Shown here in pieces: positions 12,449 through 23,902 of a stretch of 64,000 bases of DNA. The DNA is from Gigaspora margarita (lineage: Eukaryota > Glomeromycota > Glomeromycetes > Diversisporales > Gigasporaceae): the NCBI GenBank assembly GCA_009809945.1, contig WTPW01000082.1, positions 360,974 through 424,973 on the forward strand, read 5' to 3'. The notes below the pieces were generated by a model. The model made no database searches. It was not told the DNA's origin and worked only from the letters and a program-made list of their open reading frames with translations. Each line of letters opens with the position of its first letter. Positions within the stretch are counted from its first letter, which is position 1. The position numbers and the translations under genes were made by a program.

Positions 12449-14850
12449 CCACATTTTTTCTATTTTATATTTATTTATTTATTAATTTATTTCAATTTTT
12501 TTAATTTTTTTTTTACTTTATTTATTTTTATAAAGCCCTTTATTTTGATCATATGATATTACAAAAACTGTAATACTAATATAGATTAGGGTTAGGATAA
12601 AAACTTTATTAGGAATAGGTTTAGGTTATTAAATAGTAAAATCACTTAAAGAAAACTTTTTATTAATGCACAAAAGGTGGTTTATTATGCAATTTCTTGC
12701 GAAATAAGCAATTTTTGTCAAAATGAATATTTGGTTTAAAATTTTCTGATTGTGTAATATTAAATTTTATACCAATCTATATAGGTCACATAATGGAGTA
12801 AATGTATCTTAGGATACATATAAATAAACTCTTAAATTTTTTTTTAATTTAATTTATTTTTTTAATTATTATTTTAATTAATTTTTTTTATTTAACTTAT
12901 TTATTTATTTATTTTTTTTTTATTTTTTTTTTACAAGTTGATGCTTACCTGGCTCTTGGCGACTAAAGTCCAAATTACCTATGTGCCTTCTGCTAGCAGA
13001 GATTTTCCTCCATACAAATTCCCTTCTACAACTAAAAAAAAAACAAATATATCACTATAAGAATTCTACTGGCCCGTCAAAACTACCTATCCTTTCTTTA
13101 AAACTTCTTCTACCTAGGTCCAGGCAGAATAGTTTATCTCTTACTCTTATATAAAAAACAAAATAAATGCCACATCTATGAGAGAAAAACAAAATTTAGG
13201 AAAAGAAAAAAGAAAAAGAAACATATAAAAGAAGAGATAAAAGGGAAAAAAATCCTAAACATAATTCAATCATAAAAGAACGAAGATGAAAAAAAGCAAA
13301 AAAAAGAAAAAGTAATCTAATAATAAAAATTATATAATACTGTGCAAGGAATTGCCTCGCCTAAGTATTATATATATATAGTAAAAAAGAAAGTTCTAGA
13401 ATTTGGACTCCAATGATTAACTATCTTCTCTGTGCCATGTCATATTATGCGTCCATTCCTGTTTATCTACTTGCATGCCTTCTTCCCGATTAGGTTAGAA
13501 ACAACAATGCTGATCTTTTGGAAGGGGTACACTGAATTTCCCACTTTTTGTTCAAAATCCCAGAAAAAAACTCTAAGTGAGAATATTGTAGCAGGTATAT
13601 GGAAATTATGTACTTGTTATCAAAAACCTTAAAGAGAGTATTGAAAAACTCATTTTTTAGTTCACTGTCTAGCCAGCTATAGAACCTTCGTTGATGAAAG
13701 AAATATTTCACCAGAATTTCTTGTACCAAGGGCACTAACTGCCAGTTATCTTGCACAACTGATGCTTTTGGCTTGCATGCTGAATATATAAAGGAGTCCC
13801 CGAAACAACAAGAGCAGAAAAAGGTTGACCTTTATAAAAACCAGTATTAATAACTGCTTCGTCTTTTACTTAAAAATTTTTGTTTTTCTTTTGTTTGGAA
13901 ATTTGAACAAGTGATCGATGGGAAGAGTTGTATTTTTTTATAATGATTTTTTCTTTTTAATATATATTTTGTTTTATTTTATTTATTTATTTTTTTATAA
14001 TAATTTATTCTTTTTGATTTCTTTAAATATATATTTAATTATTTATTTTAATTTTTTTTAGATCACAATATTGGTTAGTGTAGGAAGAAGGTATGTACAT
14101 ATATAAATTTCCAGTTAGGAAATAATGGTATTGTTTATAATTTTGTGATTAAAAAAACAAGTTTCCAGTAATGCTTGTTATTTTTCTAGTATACTGTAAG
14201 TTACTAGAAACTTGTTTATTCACTAATGAAGTAGTGATATTAGATTGTATGACTATTGCTATATATATGGATTTGAAAGGTAGCTTATTTTAAGAATAAA
14301 AAAAATTACTATTGTTTTCAGATTGAAAACATGAGGTAGCTTATTTTCAGGTATTAGAGATTTTTAGGTTTTTGGTTCAAATTTGAAAGGAAAGCTTATT
14401 TGCAAAGTAGCTTATTTTTAGAAATCTATGGTAAATTATCTTTAAAATTTTTTTTATTTACTATAAATTAATATGCCTATGTTTTATCTAAAGCTATGCA
14501 ATATTAATTTTTTGATTTTTAACAAAAAATTAAAAATTATGATTTTTTTGAATCAATTAGATAGAGTTCTAAAATTGATTTGATTGGATTTGATTTGAAC
14601 TTAAACCAAATTTAAATACAGAATTTTTCAATCAAATCAAACTTAAATTAAAGATTTGATCAAATATTTGAAATATTTAATAATGGATTAATTGATTTGT
14701 AACTGTAGGTTACAGCAACTGTAACTAAGATTAGATGTAATGTGACTATCAAACCAAATTTTCTATAAGAATAAAACTGTGCAATTAAAGTTAGGATTAA
14801 AGTGAGACTTAGATTAGAGAAGACTATATTTTTATTAAAATTTAGCAAGG

Positions 14851-14915
<65 letters not shown>

Positions 14916-15180
14916 TTAAGTAAGGTTTTGTCTCTATCTTTATTGATAAACTGTGTGAGATTCCTCTTGGGGTTTCTCAATATTATACAAATATTTAATA
15001 CAGTTTATATTACAAGAGTTGAAACTCAGACTATAGACAAAATTAAATTATCTAATTTATCTGCAACCTAAACCTACTAGAGTGGTTAAAACTCACCTAG
15101 ATTTGGATGTGGAGTATAGAGTTAGTATTTGTACTATATTTAATCCATTGATAGGACCAGATATCAATTTTTCAAAGAGC

Positions 15181-15780
15181 TCAGCCAATAGGTGGACATG
15201 TATTTGTATCTTGATCATGCAACTGGTCAGGAAGACCACAAATACAACTATAAGTATAGTGAATTCTAATATGTTTATATATAGAAGTATGTGGATTTGG
15301 AAGAATAGTAGATATTGAACCAGAATGTTGAGAGGTTTTCCATTGGGCAAGTTTAGCACAGTATGGTTTCCAGAGTTGTTCATAAGAATTATGAGAAATA
15401 TTTAAAAGAATTTTAATAGCAGTATTGGAAGCTATCTTGTAAGAGGAATATTGAGATATAGTATTAATTAGTGAGAGTGGAATAAAGCCTTGGATAGTAG
15501 TAATGAATGAAGGAGTATTAAAGAGAGAATAGTAGATAGGATTTAGGCATTGGTAATTAATAAAATTTGTATGAAGTTGTTGAATTTGAATATTTGTTAT
15601 ATCTGGGAGATCTGAAAAAGAAAATTGTGTAATAGTATTATGAATAATTTGAGATATATTATTATAGCTAGCACAGAATAGCCAATGAAATTGGCTTTCA
15701 GATTGGTTACAAGAAATACATTTTGTATGTTTGGAATGTTTAGGAATTAGAGAGTTAAGGTAAGGCAATGTAGGAAGCAT
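15181..15780 (-). pseudogene. LINE C-terminal Cys/His region
   Basis: The frame contains CISCNQSESQFHWLFC, a C-x2-C...H...C arrangement like the zinc-binding tail found after RNase H in fungal LINEs. A stop near the end at about 15181 and frame changes upstream show decay. Confidence 0.6.
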
Positions 15781-16307
15781 ATGGAGTAAATTTTTAATTC
15801 GGAATGATTTGGATTGGCAAAGTTGAAAGTTAGTATAATTGTATGAGAGTTTGTGGTTGTTGTTAAGGAAGAGCTATGTAGCATTCCAATTAATTTGGGT
15901 TGCTATAGGAATAATATGTTGAATTCTATTTTGTAATAACCACATTGCAATAATATGTGGCAAATGTTTTTAATACAACGACGTGTAGGTTGCTCTATAT
16001 TGAAGTGTTTATATTGTAAATAGAATAAGGGGTTATAGATATTATTAGGAAGAAATTCTAAAATAGAGGAATTTGTATGGTTTTTTGCTAATCGATTAGC
16101 AAGATTATTAAATTTGTTATCACTATAGGCTGGGACTTTATGTAAGGTGATAGTATATGAATATGATTGGATAAAATGTAAGAGAGTATGCCAAATAGGC
16201 CAATAGTTGTATGAATATATTTTGCTAGGGTTATATTTAGTATGTAAAAGGGCCTTGTATTTAGAGATAATAGATTGTAAATTAGTATATATGTGAATAG
16301 TGCTATT

Positions 16308-16910
16308 TCAAGGACATGTACAAATAGCTGATAGTATTGCAATTAGTTCTGCTTTGTATGATGATGGCCAGTATTGAATTTGTGCAGAGAATTGATGAAT
16401 TATTGAGTCATTGAAAGTTTGTATCCAGGCAATGCCCATTGAGCATCTTGAATTGCCAAGATTAATAACAGATCCATCAGTATAGAAAGTAAATTCTGAA
16501 AAGGCAGTATTTGCTTGTGCTATTGATTGCAGTATATTTGTTGCAGTATTAGAAGAAAAAATATCATTTATAGCTGTGAGATAGATTGTTATAGAAGGTA
16601 AAGATGGTATTGAGAGTGAATGGCGAGATGCAATGGAGAAAAGTAAGTCAAGATAATTGGCATTGAGCTTGAGTTTGTTTGATATTTGTTTGTAAACTTT
16701 TCTACCCAGGAATTTAGTAGATAAGGTTGCAGAAATATCAATAGTACAACAGCTTTGAATTCTTTTTGAATTAAGAGAACAACCTTTACATGGATAGCAG
16801 ATGATATTAGAAGTTGGGTATAATGTTGTCTTGGTTTCATCAATTTCAGAAGTCCAGTGTGTAATGGAAATAGTATTGGTTTGTTGGTTGAAGCGTCTAG
16901 CTTTTCCCAT
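16308..16910 (-). pseudogene. LINE RNase H domain
   Basis: FYTDGSVINLG supplies the first catalytic aspartate region, and YKAELIAILSA supplies the conserved glutamate helix. These are hallmarks of RNase HI in I/Tad-type LINEs. The continuation below 16308 is in another frame and includes a degraded PAYSDNKFNNLANRLAK-like segment with the last acidic residue. Confidence 0.8.
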
Positions 16911-17797
16911 AATAATAGTTTGTTCTTTATATGTTATGAGCCAAGATTTGTTTTTGGTATTAAAATGGCCAGTAGTATAAGATAAGGAGTTGACTGAAGG
17001 TAATTGGAGTGTAGATATAAGTTGTCTAGTGATAGAGTTAGTGGTGATTTTGTTTTCTAGTATAGTAAACCATTTGGGTATCTTGCCCGGTATAAGAGAA
17101 TTAATCCTTGGTGAGATGTGTTCCCATGTAAGGAGTACAGAATTATCAAAAGATATAAGTTGTTCAAGAAATATAATATGTTTTAATCATAGTTGGCGTT
17201 TAAATATTGGATAGTTGGTATGAGTTTGTAATATGTTTTCAAGTAGTGTATAAGGTAGATCAATAGTATAAGGTTGCATTATATCTGAATATGCATGAAT
17301 TGATAATTCTAGATGTTTTAAATTTAGCTCCATCTATTTTGGGATTAGGATGTAATAGTATATTAGTAGTAGACCATAGATTATTTTGTAGTTGTTGTAA
17401 TCTAATATGTGTACAAGTGCCTAATAATTCTTTGTTATTTAGTTGAGAAGTTAGATTGGATATGTGATGTTGTAACTGAATATCCTAAAGATTCTTGATA
17501 CCATAAATATTATGGTTGAGCATTATGCTATTAGGAGTAGATTTAGCTAATCTAGCTTTGTGGTTTGCAACTGCAAGATATTTTGCAAGGATTTTGTTGC
17601 ATAATGATTGTGATAAAACAATATTGTGAATTCGGTATTCAAGTATAGGTGTTATTACAGTATTGATAATATAACTAGCCTGTTTATCAGTTATCATTTT
17701 TGTAATAAGAGTATTTATGATCTCAAATATCTCTTGTGTAATTAGTTTAATTTGAGGATATGTTTTGGTATTGGTAGTAAACCAGCAACCAAGAAAT

Positions 17798-19018
17798 TTA
17801 AAAAGAGTATGAAGAGGTTGGTTGGGTTTGAATAGATGAGTTAAGGAAAGTAATAGAATAAGATTTTTTGGTATTAGAAATTAATACTGATTTTTGTGGA
17901 TTAACTTTAATATTGGTCATCTGATAAAATGATGATGCAGTTTGTATAATTTGTTGTAATTGTTGGAAGGATTGTGCAATCCATAAAGTATCATCCATAT
18001 ATGCTAAAACTGAAGCTGAAGCTTCTGTTTTGTTGAANACTGGAGGTGATATTGTTGTAGTCCATACAACANAGCTANTGTAACCAGAATATGTATTGGA
18101 AATTTTGCTAATNAGTGNGTCATAATAAATTCTCCAAAGTAATGGAGTTATGGTTTCACCTTGGTCTATGCCATCTTGTACTTCATATGATTTTGTAAGT
18201 CCAAAGTTAGTAATAACTCTGTTTGACTGATCAGTAAGTAAGTTAATAATAATATTAATTAACTGAGAAGGCATATTAAGTCAATAGAGTGCTTTTTCAA
18301 NAAGGTTGAGATTAACAGAATCATATGCTTTGCTTATATCTTGAGAAAGGATCCAAATTTCTTTTTGGTTACAGTTCGCATCTTCATTAAAGTTATTGAG
18401 GATATGAATAGGACTATTTGTACTATTACCTGGTAAGGCAACATAGTTGTGTGGATTGATGATATTATATGATGAAAGGGTATCATTAAGCCGGTTAGCG
18501 AGAATTTTAGTGTATAGTTTTTTAATATGTTCTATAAGACTAATTGGGCATGTATTATTTAAATTTCTATCAAACTTTGCTTTTTTAGAAATTGGAAAAA
18601 TATGACTGTCCTTCCATTGTTTTGGAATTTGTTGTAGTGATATGCATCGGTTATGGAGAGCTGTAATTGCAAGAATTGTTTTTGTTCCACAATGTTTGAG
18701 CATTTCATAGCTAATACCAGAAGGTCCACAGGCTTTATTGTTAGAGAATTGATTTATAGTGCTAGTAACTTCTTCANTAGAAATTTTAGCAAGAACTATG
18801 TCATACCAGGAAGGTAGAATAGTTGAAGCAGGTCTATACTCTGATTGCCAGTCTGTTTGAAAGATAAATTGATTATATGGATTGTGAGCTGTCCATTGGC
18901 AAAAGTGTGATTGAATATATTCTTTAATTGTTGGTGAATCAGTAATAATATCATTTTCTAGCTTGATATTATCAAAATGTACTGGATCAGTATGGCAGTT
19001 AAGTATGCTATTAATCAT
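17798..19018 (-). pseudogene. LINE reverse transcriptase domain
   Basis: The frame at 18281-19018 carries the fingers and early palm motifs: NNKACGPSGISYEML, then W(K)DSHIFPISKK, and SQDISKAYDSV with the first catalytic aspartate. The second frame, 17798-18274, continues with GIDQGETITPLLW and the AYMDD active site at about 17990-18001. A stop separates the two frames, and several N bases occur. It copies element RNA into DNA in intact relatives. Confidence 0.9.
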
Positions 19019-19516
19019 TTTAGTAGGTTGTGTAAGTATTCTTTCACATCTGGTATTAATAGCAGAATTAATATGGTTTTGTAGATATTGAGAGTTTTCA
19101 ATATTACTTGCATTATATAGTGTTTTCCAAGCAATTTTGGTTTGTTTAAGCCATTGGATAAGGTCTTGGTTGTGTAAAGGAGGTTGTGGAATATTGAAGT
19201 TATGTTTAGAATTAATATATAGAATTTGTAAGTATATATTAGGGGATGGTGTGCAATTGCAAGAAAGTGCATATTTAGTTTGTTTTATTATGTTTCCTAT
19301 AATTTGAAGATCTTTGTGAAGGTCTGTAGCTTTAGATGAAAAGGTATGATGAAAGTTCCGTACAGCAAATTTTTTGTTAGGTATAGTTTGAAGCGCAGAG
19401 CTAATAATNCTTGTTTGGATTTTGTGCCAGGTACATTCTAGAGATTCTGTAGTATGAATAGATAGTGGAGTACAAAGAGACTGGATTCTGTTTTGAGTTT
19501 GGGATGAAAATTCTTC

Positions 19517-20728
19517 CTATTTTTCCTTAGTCATAGATTTATAGTTGAAAATTCTAGGGTTGCATCTTGTTTTATGTTGAAGTTTTGATAATAGTGCAAA
19601 AGGAAATGCCCAACTAGAAATAAGAATAAGATGATCACTCTGAGTAGAAGATAGTGGTTCTTGAAGAGTAAAGTTTGTAAGATTAGAAATAATTGAATCA
19701 TGTGCCCAAATGTAATCAATACGACTACAAAGATCATTGCATCGCCAGGTATTTTGTAAATTGTTGGTATGGTCTGTAAGATCATACATGTTATTGTTAT
19801 GGAGATAAGTTAGTAGTTTGAATTTAGATATTGACTAATAAGAGGTATTGGAGGCATTAAAGTCTCCAAGAATAATTGGGTGTAGATTTAGAGATAGTGC
19901 TTGCTGAATCCAACTTATTACTTTAACTTGTGTTTGGTTGCGGTATTGCTGATTTGTTGAAGAGAGGTAAACTGATATTATTCTAAATTTAAAATCATGT
20001 TTAAAGAATAAATCAACTGCAATAGCTCTACCAGGATGTGTATGAATATTGTAAATATGAGATTTTAAAGAGTTATTAATCATTATGCCAGTACCTTCTG
20101 CTGAATTATCTAAACTAGACCAAAAGTAGGTAAATTGTAGGGTATTGAAGAATTTTTTGGATTTTGAAGATGAAATTTTTGTTTCTGTTATGCTAATAAT
20201 ATGTAGATTGTTTTTGAGACAAAATTCTTCCCAAAGTTGCCTTTTAGTAGGTATATTATAACCTTGTACATTGTGTGTTACTATATTGAGATTCAGTGTA
20301 GAGGAGTTAGAAGACATGGAATTATCTATTTGGGAAGTTGTTGCAAAGGAAAAGGCATTATTTTCTTGGTAGTTGTTGTATGATGATTTAATAGGTGAGT
20401 CATAGTAGATAGAAAATTGGTTAGGTAGTAGTAAAATATGATTTGGAAGAAGTTTGTCTTTAGTACTAAGATATATATGGGTCTCTAGTGTAATTATATT
20501 TATAGATATCTTATAAGGATAAAGAAAGGATTGTTTACGTAAATGTTTAGTAAAGGATTTAAGGGTTTGTGGTTTTAAAAGTAAAGGAAGATTGTGTTTT
20601 TGTAAAAATAGATTATAACAAGTTTTCTCAGAGTGTGATGATGCAATGTTATCTGAGGAGATTTTTGTGTCTTTTACAAAGTTGCTTGCCATTTTAGGCT
20701 CAGCTCTCACAGCTGCGCAGGTATCCAT
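19517..20728 (-). pseudogene. LINE endonuclease domain
   Basis: The frame begins at 20728. After a variable N-terminus, from about residue 147, it shows endonuclease/exonuclease/phosphatase motifs: VTHNVQGY, ITETKI, GTGIMIN, ISVYLSS and ILGDFNA. A stop at about 19835 interrupts it. The domain resumes at 19517-19789 with RIDYIW and QSDHLIL, the terminal catalytic Asp-His region. This enzyme nicks target DNA to prime reverse transcription. It is not intact here. Confidence 0.85.
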
Positions 20729-20956
20729 AGTCTGTTCTGTACATTGGTTCTAACTGTCATTATCCTGGACCTCTGCGTGCAAGGAATTTTTTTTGTTAGA
20801 AACCGAAAGGTAGTTTCATATCAAAATTTTGATTTAGAAGCAATTTTTGGCCAAAACGAACATTTGTTTTAACTTTTTGAAAGTGTAACATTACACCTGA
20901 TCTTCAAATTTGATTGGCTTGATTGAAATGTGGTTACTATAACCACAGTTACAAAA

Positions 20957-22349
20957 CAATTAACCCATTAATAATTTATAATTAAAATCTTAAAAATTTC
21001 AAATCAAATCAAATTCAAATATAGAATTTTTAATTCAAATCAAATTCAAATCAAGGCTTATTTGATTTAATCAAATTCAAATATGCTTAATGGATATTCA
21101 TTTCAGTACTAAATTTAGTACAATATACTAAATTTAGTACAATATTAAAACTAAAATAAAATAAAAAACCATTAGCAAATTTATATAATATATAAATAAA
21201 GGATAAATATTTGTGTTGCCCCATATTTGTTACAGGTCATGTGCATTATATAAAATATAGGCAATGATTTTCTATACTAATCATTGTTTATTTTTATTTT
21301 TTTATTTTTTTTATTGTTTTAGCCTGTGTAAACATTTTGCTAACCCTATTTTTTCTTTTCTAGCTTATAGATAATGAGTCTTATTGCTATTGTTATCAGT
21401 ATTGGAGCATTGTTACTCAAATCATCTTTTGGATCATTGTTGGTATCATATTAAGTCTTTCTTACTGTAATTATAGTTCATTCTTAGATCATTGTTGGAG
21501 CCTTTTGGAGTTACTATTACTGGAGCTATTGTTACTGAAATCACGCTACAAGTATACTATTAGTGAAATAGAGTTGTATTACTAAGTTGCTGTTAGTGGA
21601 ATTAAGTCATGTTTCTTGTTTTTTTGTGGTATTGCCTTTACAAGATGTTGTTACTAGTGGTTTCTCTTGTATATGGCATGATTAACTGATTTTTTTTCAT
21701 GTAGCTAGTCATTATTTATAGAACCATTTTCTGGTGTTCACTTATTGATCTTTGTTAGCTTGATTTATCGATTTGTAGTATTGGTATATCTAGCATCTTT
21801 TTAGATATTATTGCTGGAATTTCGTGCATGTAATCTTGTTTGGTTTGGTGTTATTAGTCTTTTGTGTGTATTTATCTTTGATGGGATGTATTCGTCACTT
21901 TAGTATTGTTTTTTGGTAAGGTTGGTTTTTTTTAATGTTTTTGCTACTGGAATCATGATATTGGTCTTTCTGTTGCTAGAGAACCCTGGACATCTCTCAT
22001 ATAGGTCATAACTGATCTGCATGAATTTAGACATTTTTGCTAACCCTAAAATCAAATAAATTTGCTAAAAGTTGGGTTATTACATATAAATTTTATAGCA
22101 ATTTGCTAAAAAAAAATAATAACATCTAGCATCAGGTAAATAAATTTTTTATTTGAATTTGTAGAATTAAAATAAAAAAATTTTTATCAAATTTGGTCAA
22201 GAACTTATGAAGATATCTTTAATGAAAGTTCCTGTTAACAATTTCAATGTAGCTTCTTTGTAATATGTTTTTTTGTTTTTTCAAAATAACCCACTATTCA
22301 GCGATGATTTACAAGAAATTTTACTATGCTAACTAAAAAAAAAATTTAT
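20957..22349. other. Non-coding region
   Basis: AAATCAAATTCAAAT-rich sequence (20995-21090) is followed by a fragment with CAGTACTAAATTTAGTACA, which is related to the terminus of the element at 47111-47926. T-rich sequence with degenerate ATTGTTACT(G/C)AAATCA units follows (about 21380-21600). No gene is seen. Confidence 0.6.
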
Positions 22350-23717
22350 AACAAGACTTATAGCACATAATATAGACTAATAGAATCTCAAAATTTCATA
22401 ATAATATTGAAAACTCGTGAAGATATTAACATTTTTGTAAATTCAGATGCATATATTTTCACAAGTTTTTCCTATATTCAAATGCTTCTAAAAGCACTTT
22501 TCAAAATGAAACCTCCAAAACACGATTAAGTAAGTTAATATAATAGGTATTCAAGAGTCTTAAATTAAAATTTTATCAAAAATGGATTAATATTGACCAA
22601 GTTATAATGATTTTTCAATTTGCTTCCAGATTCAGGATTTTCTAAAATTTTCAATTTTGATGAAAACAGAAAAATCACTATCACAGGCTAGATTTTCACA
22701 AGTTCAAATAAAACAAGTTACTGTGCACTAATAAAATCAATAAAGTATAAGTAAAAATTTTGTTTTTAAAATTTCAAGTTATTTAGTTAAATATTTATTC
22801 CATAATAGCTATTTTTCATTTGGCACAGCTTCTTTATAATATACTTTTGGAAATAGAAGAATATTTTATCAAAGATATCTCTATGAGTTCTTGACCAAAT
22901 TCAATAAAAATTTTTTTATTTGAATTATATATTTGTAGAATTCAAAAAAAAATGTTTTATCGAATTTGGTCATGAACTCATAGAGATATCTTTGATGAAA
23001 ATTTTTTCTATTTCCAAAAACGTATATCACAGCCAAAATTGAGAGAAATTCGAATCTAGTTGCAAACAAAAAATCTAAATATCTTCATCAATATTAATCC
23101 GTTTTTGATAAAATTTTAAATGAAGACTCTCAAATACCTATTATATCAATTTACTTAGTCACGTTTTGGAGATTTTATTTTGAGGAAGTGCTTTTGAAAG
23201 CATTTTAATATAGGAAAAACCTGTGAAAATGTGGGTCTGAATTTACAAAAACATTTATATCTTCATAAGTTTTCAATATTCTTTTATGAAAATTGAGATT
23301 CTATAATCAATTATATGCTCTAAAAGTTTACTTAGTGCGCAGTAACTCGTTTCATTTGAACTTGTAAAAATTTAGCCTGTGATGTTGATTTTTCTGTTTT
23401 TATCAAAATTGAAAATTTTTGAAAATCCTGAATCTGGAAACAAATTGAAAAATCATCATAACTTCGTCAATATTAATTCGTTTTTGATGAAATTTTAATT
23501 TAAGACTCTCAAACACCTATTATATTAACTTACTTAATCATGTTTTGGAGGTTTCATTTTGAGAAAGTGCTTTTGAAAGCATCTGAATATAGGAGAAAAC
23601 TTGCGAAAATGTATGCGTCTGAATTTATAAAACTGTTAATATATTCACGAGGTTTCAATATTATTTTATAAAATTTGAGATTCTATTAGTCTATGATATG
23701 CGCTACAAGTCTTGTTA
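22350..23717. repeat. Large imperfect foldback, arms ~680 bp
   Basis: AACAAGACTTATAGCACATA at 22350 is matched in inverse at 23717 (TATGCGCTACAAGTCTTGTT). The symmetry runs inwards to a centre near 22930, where GAGATATCTTTGATGAAA and its inverse face each other. The right half also contains two related copies of the same block (about 23080-23330 and 23450-23710). It ends about 185 bases downstream of the microexon gene's stop codon. Confidence 0.75.
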
Positions 23718-23902
23718 AAGATATATAATTAAAAAATATAATACAAAAAATTTAAAAATAATATATAAAATAATTAATTATAAATTTAACTATAAAAATT
23801 AATTAAAGATATATAATTAAAAATATAATACAAAAAATTTAAAAATAATATATAAAATAAAACTTATACTTACATATTAATAATATAACAAACAAGTATT
23901 CA

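Larger units (their letters stand above)
8536..14696. other. Gene-poor region with MITE relics and low-complexity tracts
   Basis: No gene is supported. It holds the inverted-repeat elements at 9044-9903 and 12128-12448, poly-T stretches around 11270-11300 and 11660-11778, the gap, and a purine-rich stretch at 13190-13320. An 88-codon minus-strand frame at 13490-13756 has protein-like composition but no recognised domain. Fragments of related inverted-repeat transposons recur, for example CTAACCCTAACCCTA near 10326. Confidence 0.6.
14861..20778 (-). mobile_element. Degenerate LINE (non-LTR) retrotransposon
   Basis: Minus-strand order is endonuclease, reverse transcriptase, RNase H, then a Cys/His C-terminus. 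This is the layout of APE-type, I/Tad-like LINEs. The 3' end is a T run on the plus strand to 14914, i.e. a poly(A) tail. Both ends are flanked by GCAAGGAATTTTTTTT (14845-14860 and 20779-20794), which fits a target-site duplication. Many stops, frame changes and ambiguous N bases (for example 18038-18120) show an inactive or collapsed copy. Confidence 0.88.
14697..20956. mobile_element. Older inverted-repeat element split by the LINE
   Basis: TTTGTAACTGTAGGTTA near 14697 is matched in inverse by TAACCACAGTTACAAAA ending at 20956. Flanking AAATCAAAT-rich sequence at about 14560-14690 and 20960-21095 is also arranged inversely, so the element may extend further. With the LINE and one duplicated target removed, it would be a small non-autonomous DNA element. 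Confidence 0.55.

Noticed and set aside
13490-13756. 88-codon minus-strand frame with protein-like composition
   Set aside because: No domain recognised, no flanking exons found, and the surrounding sequence is repetitive. It might be an old gene remnant but cannot be supported.
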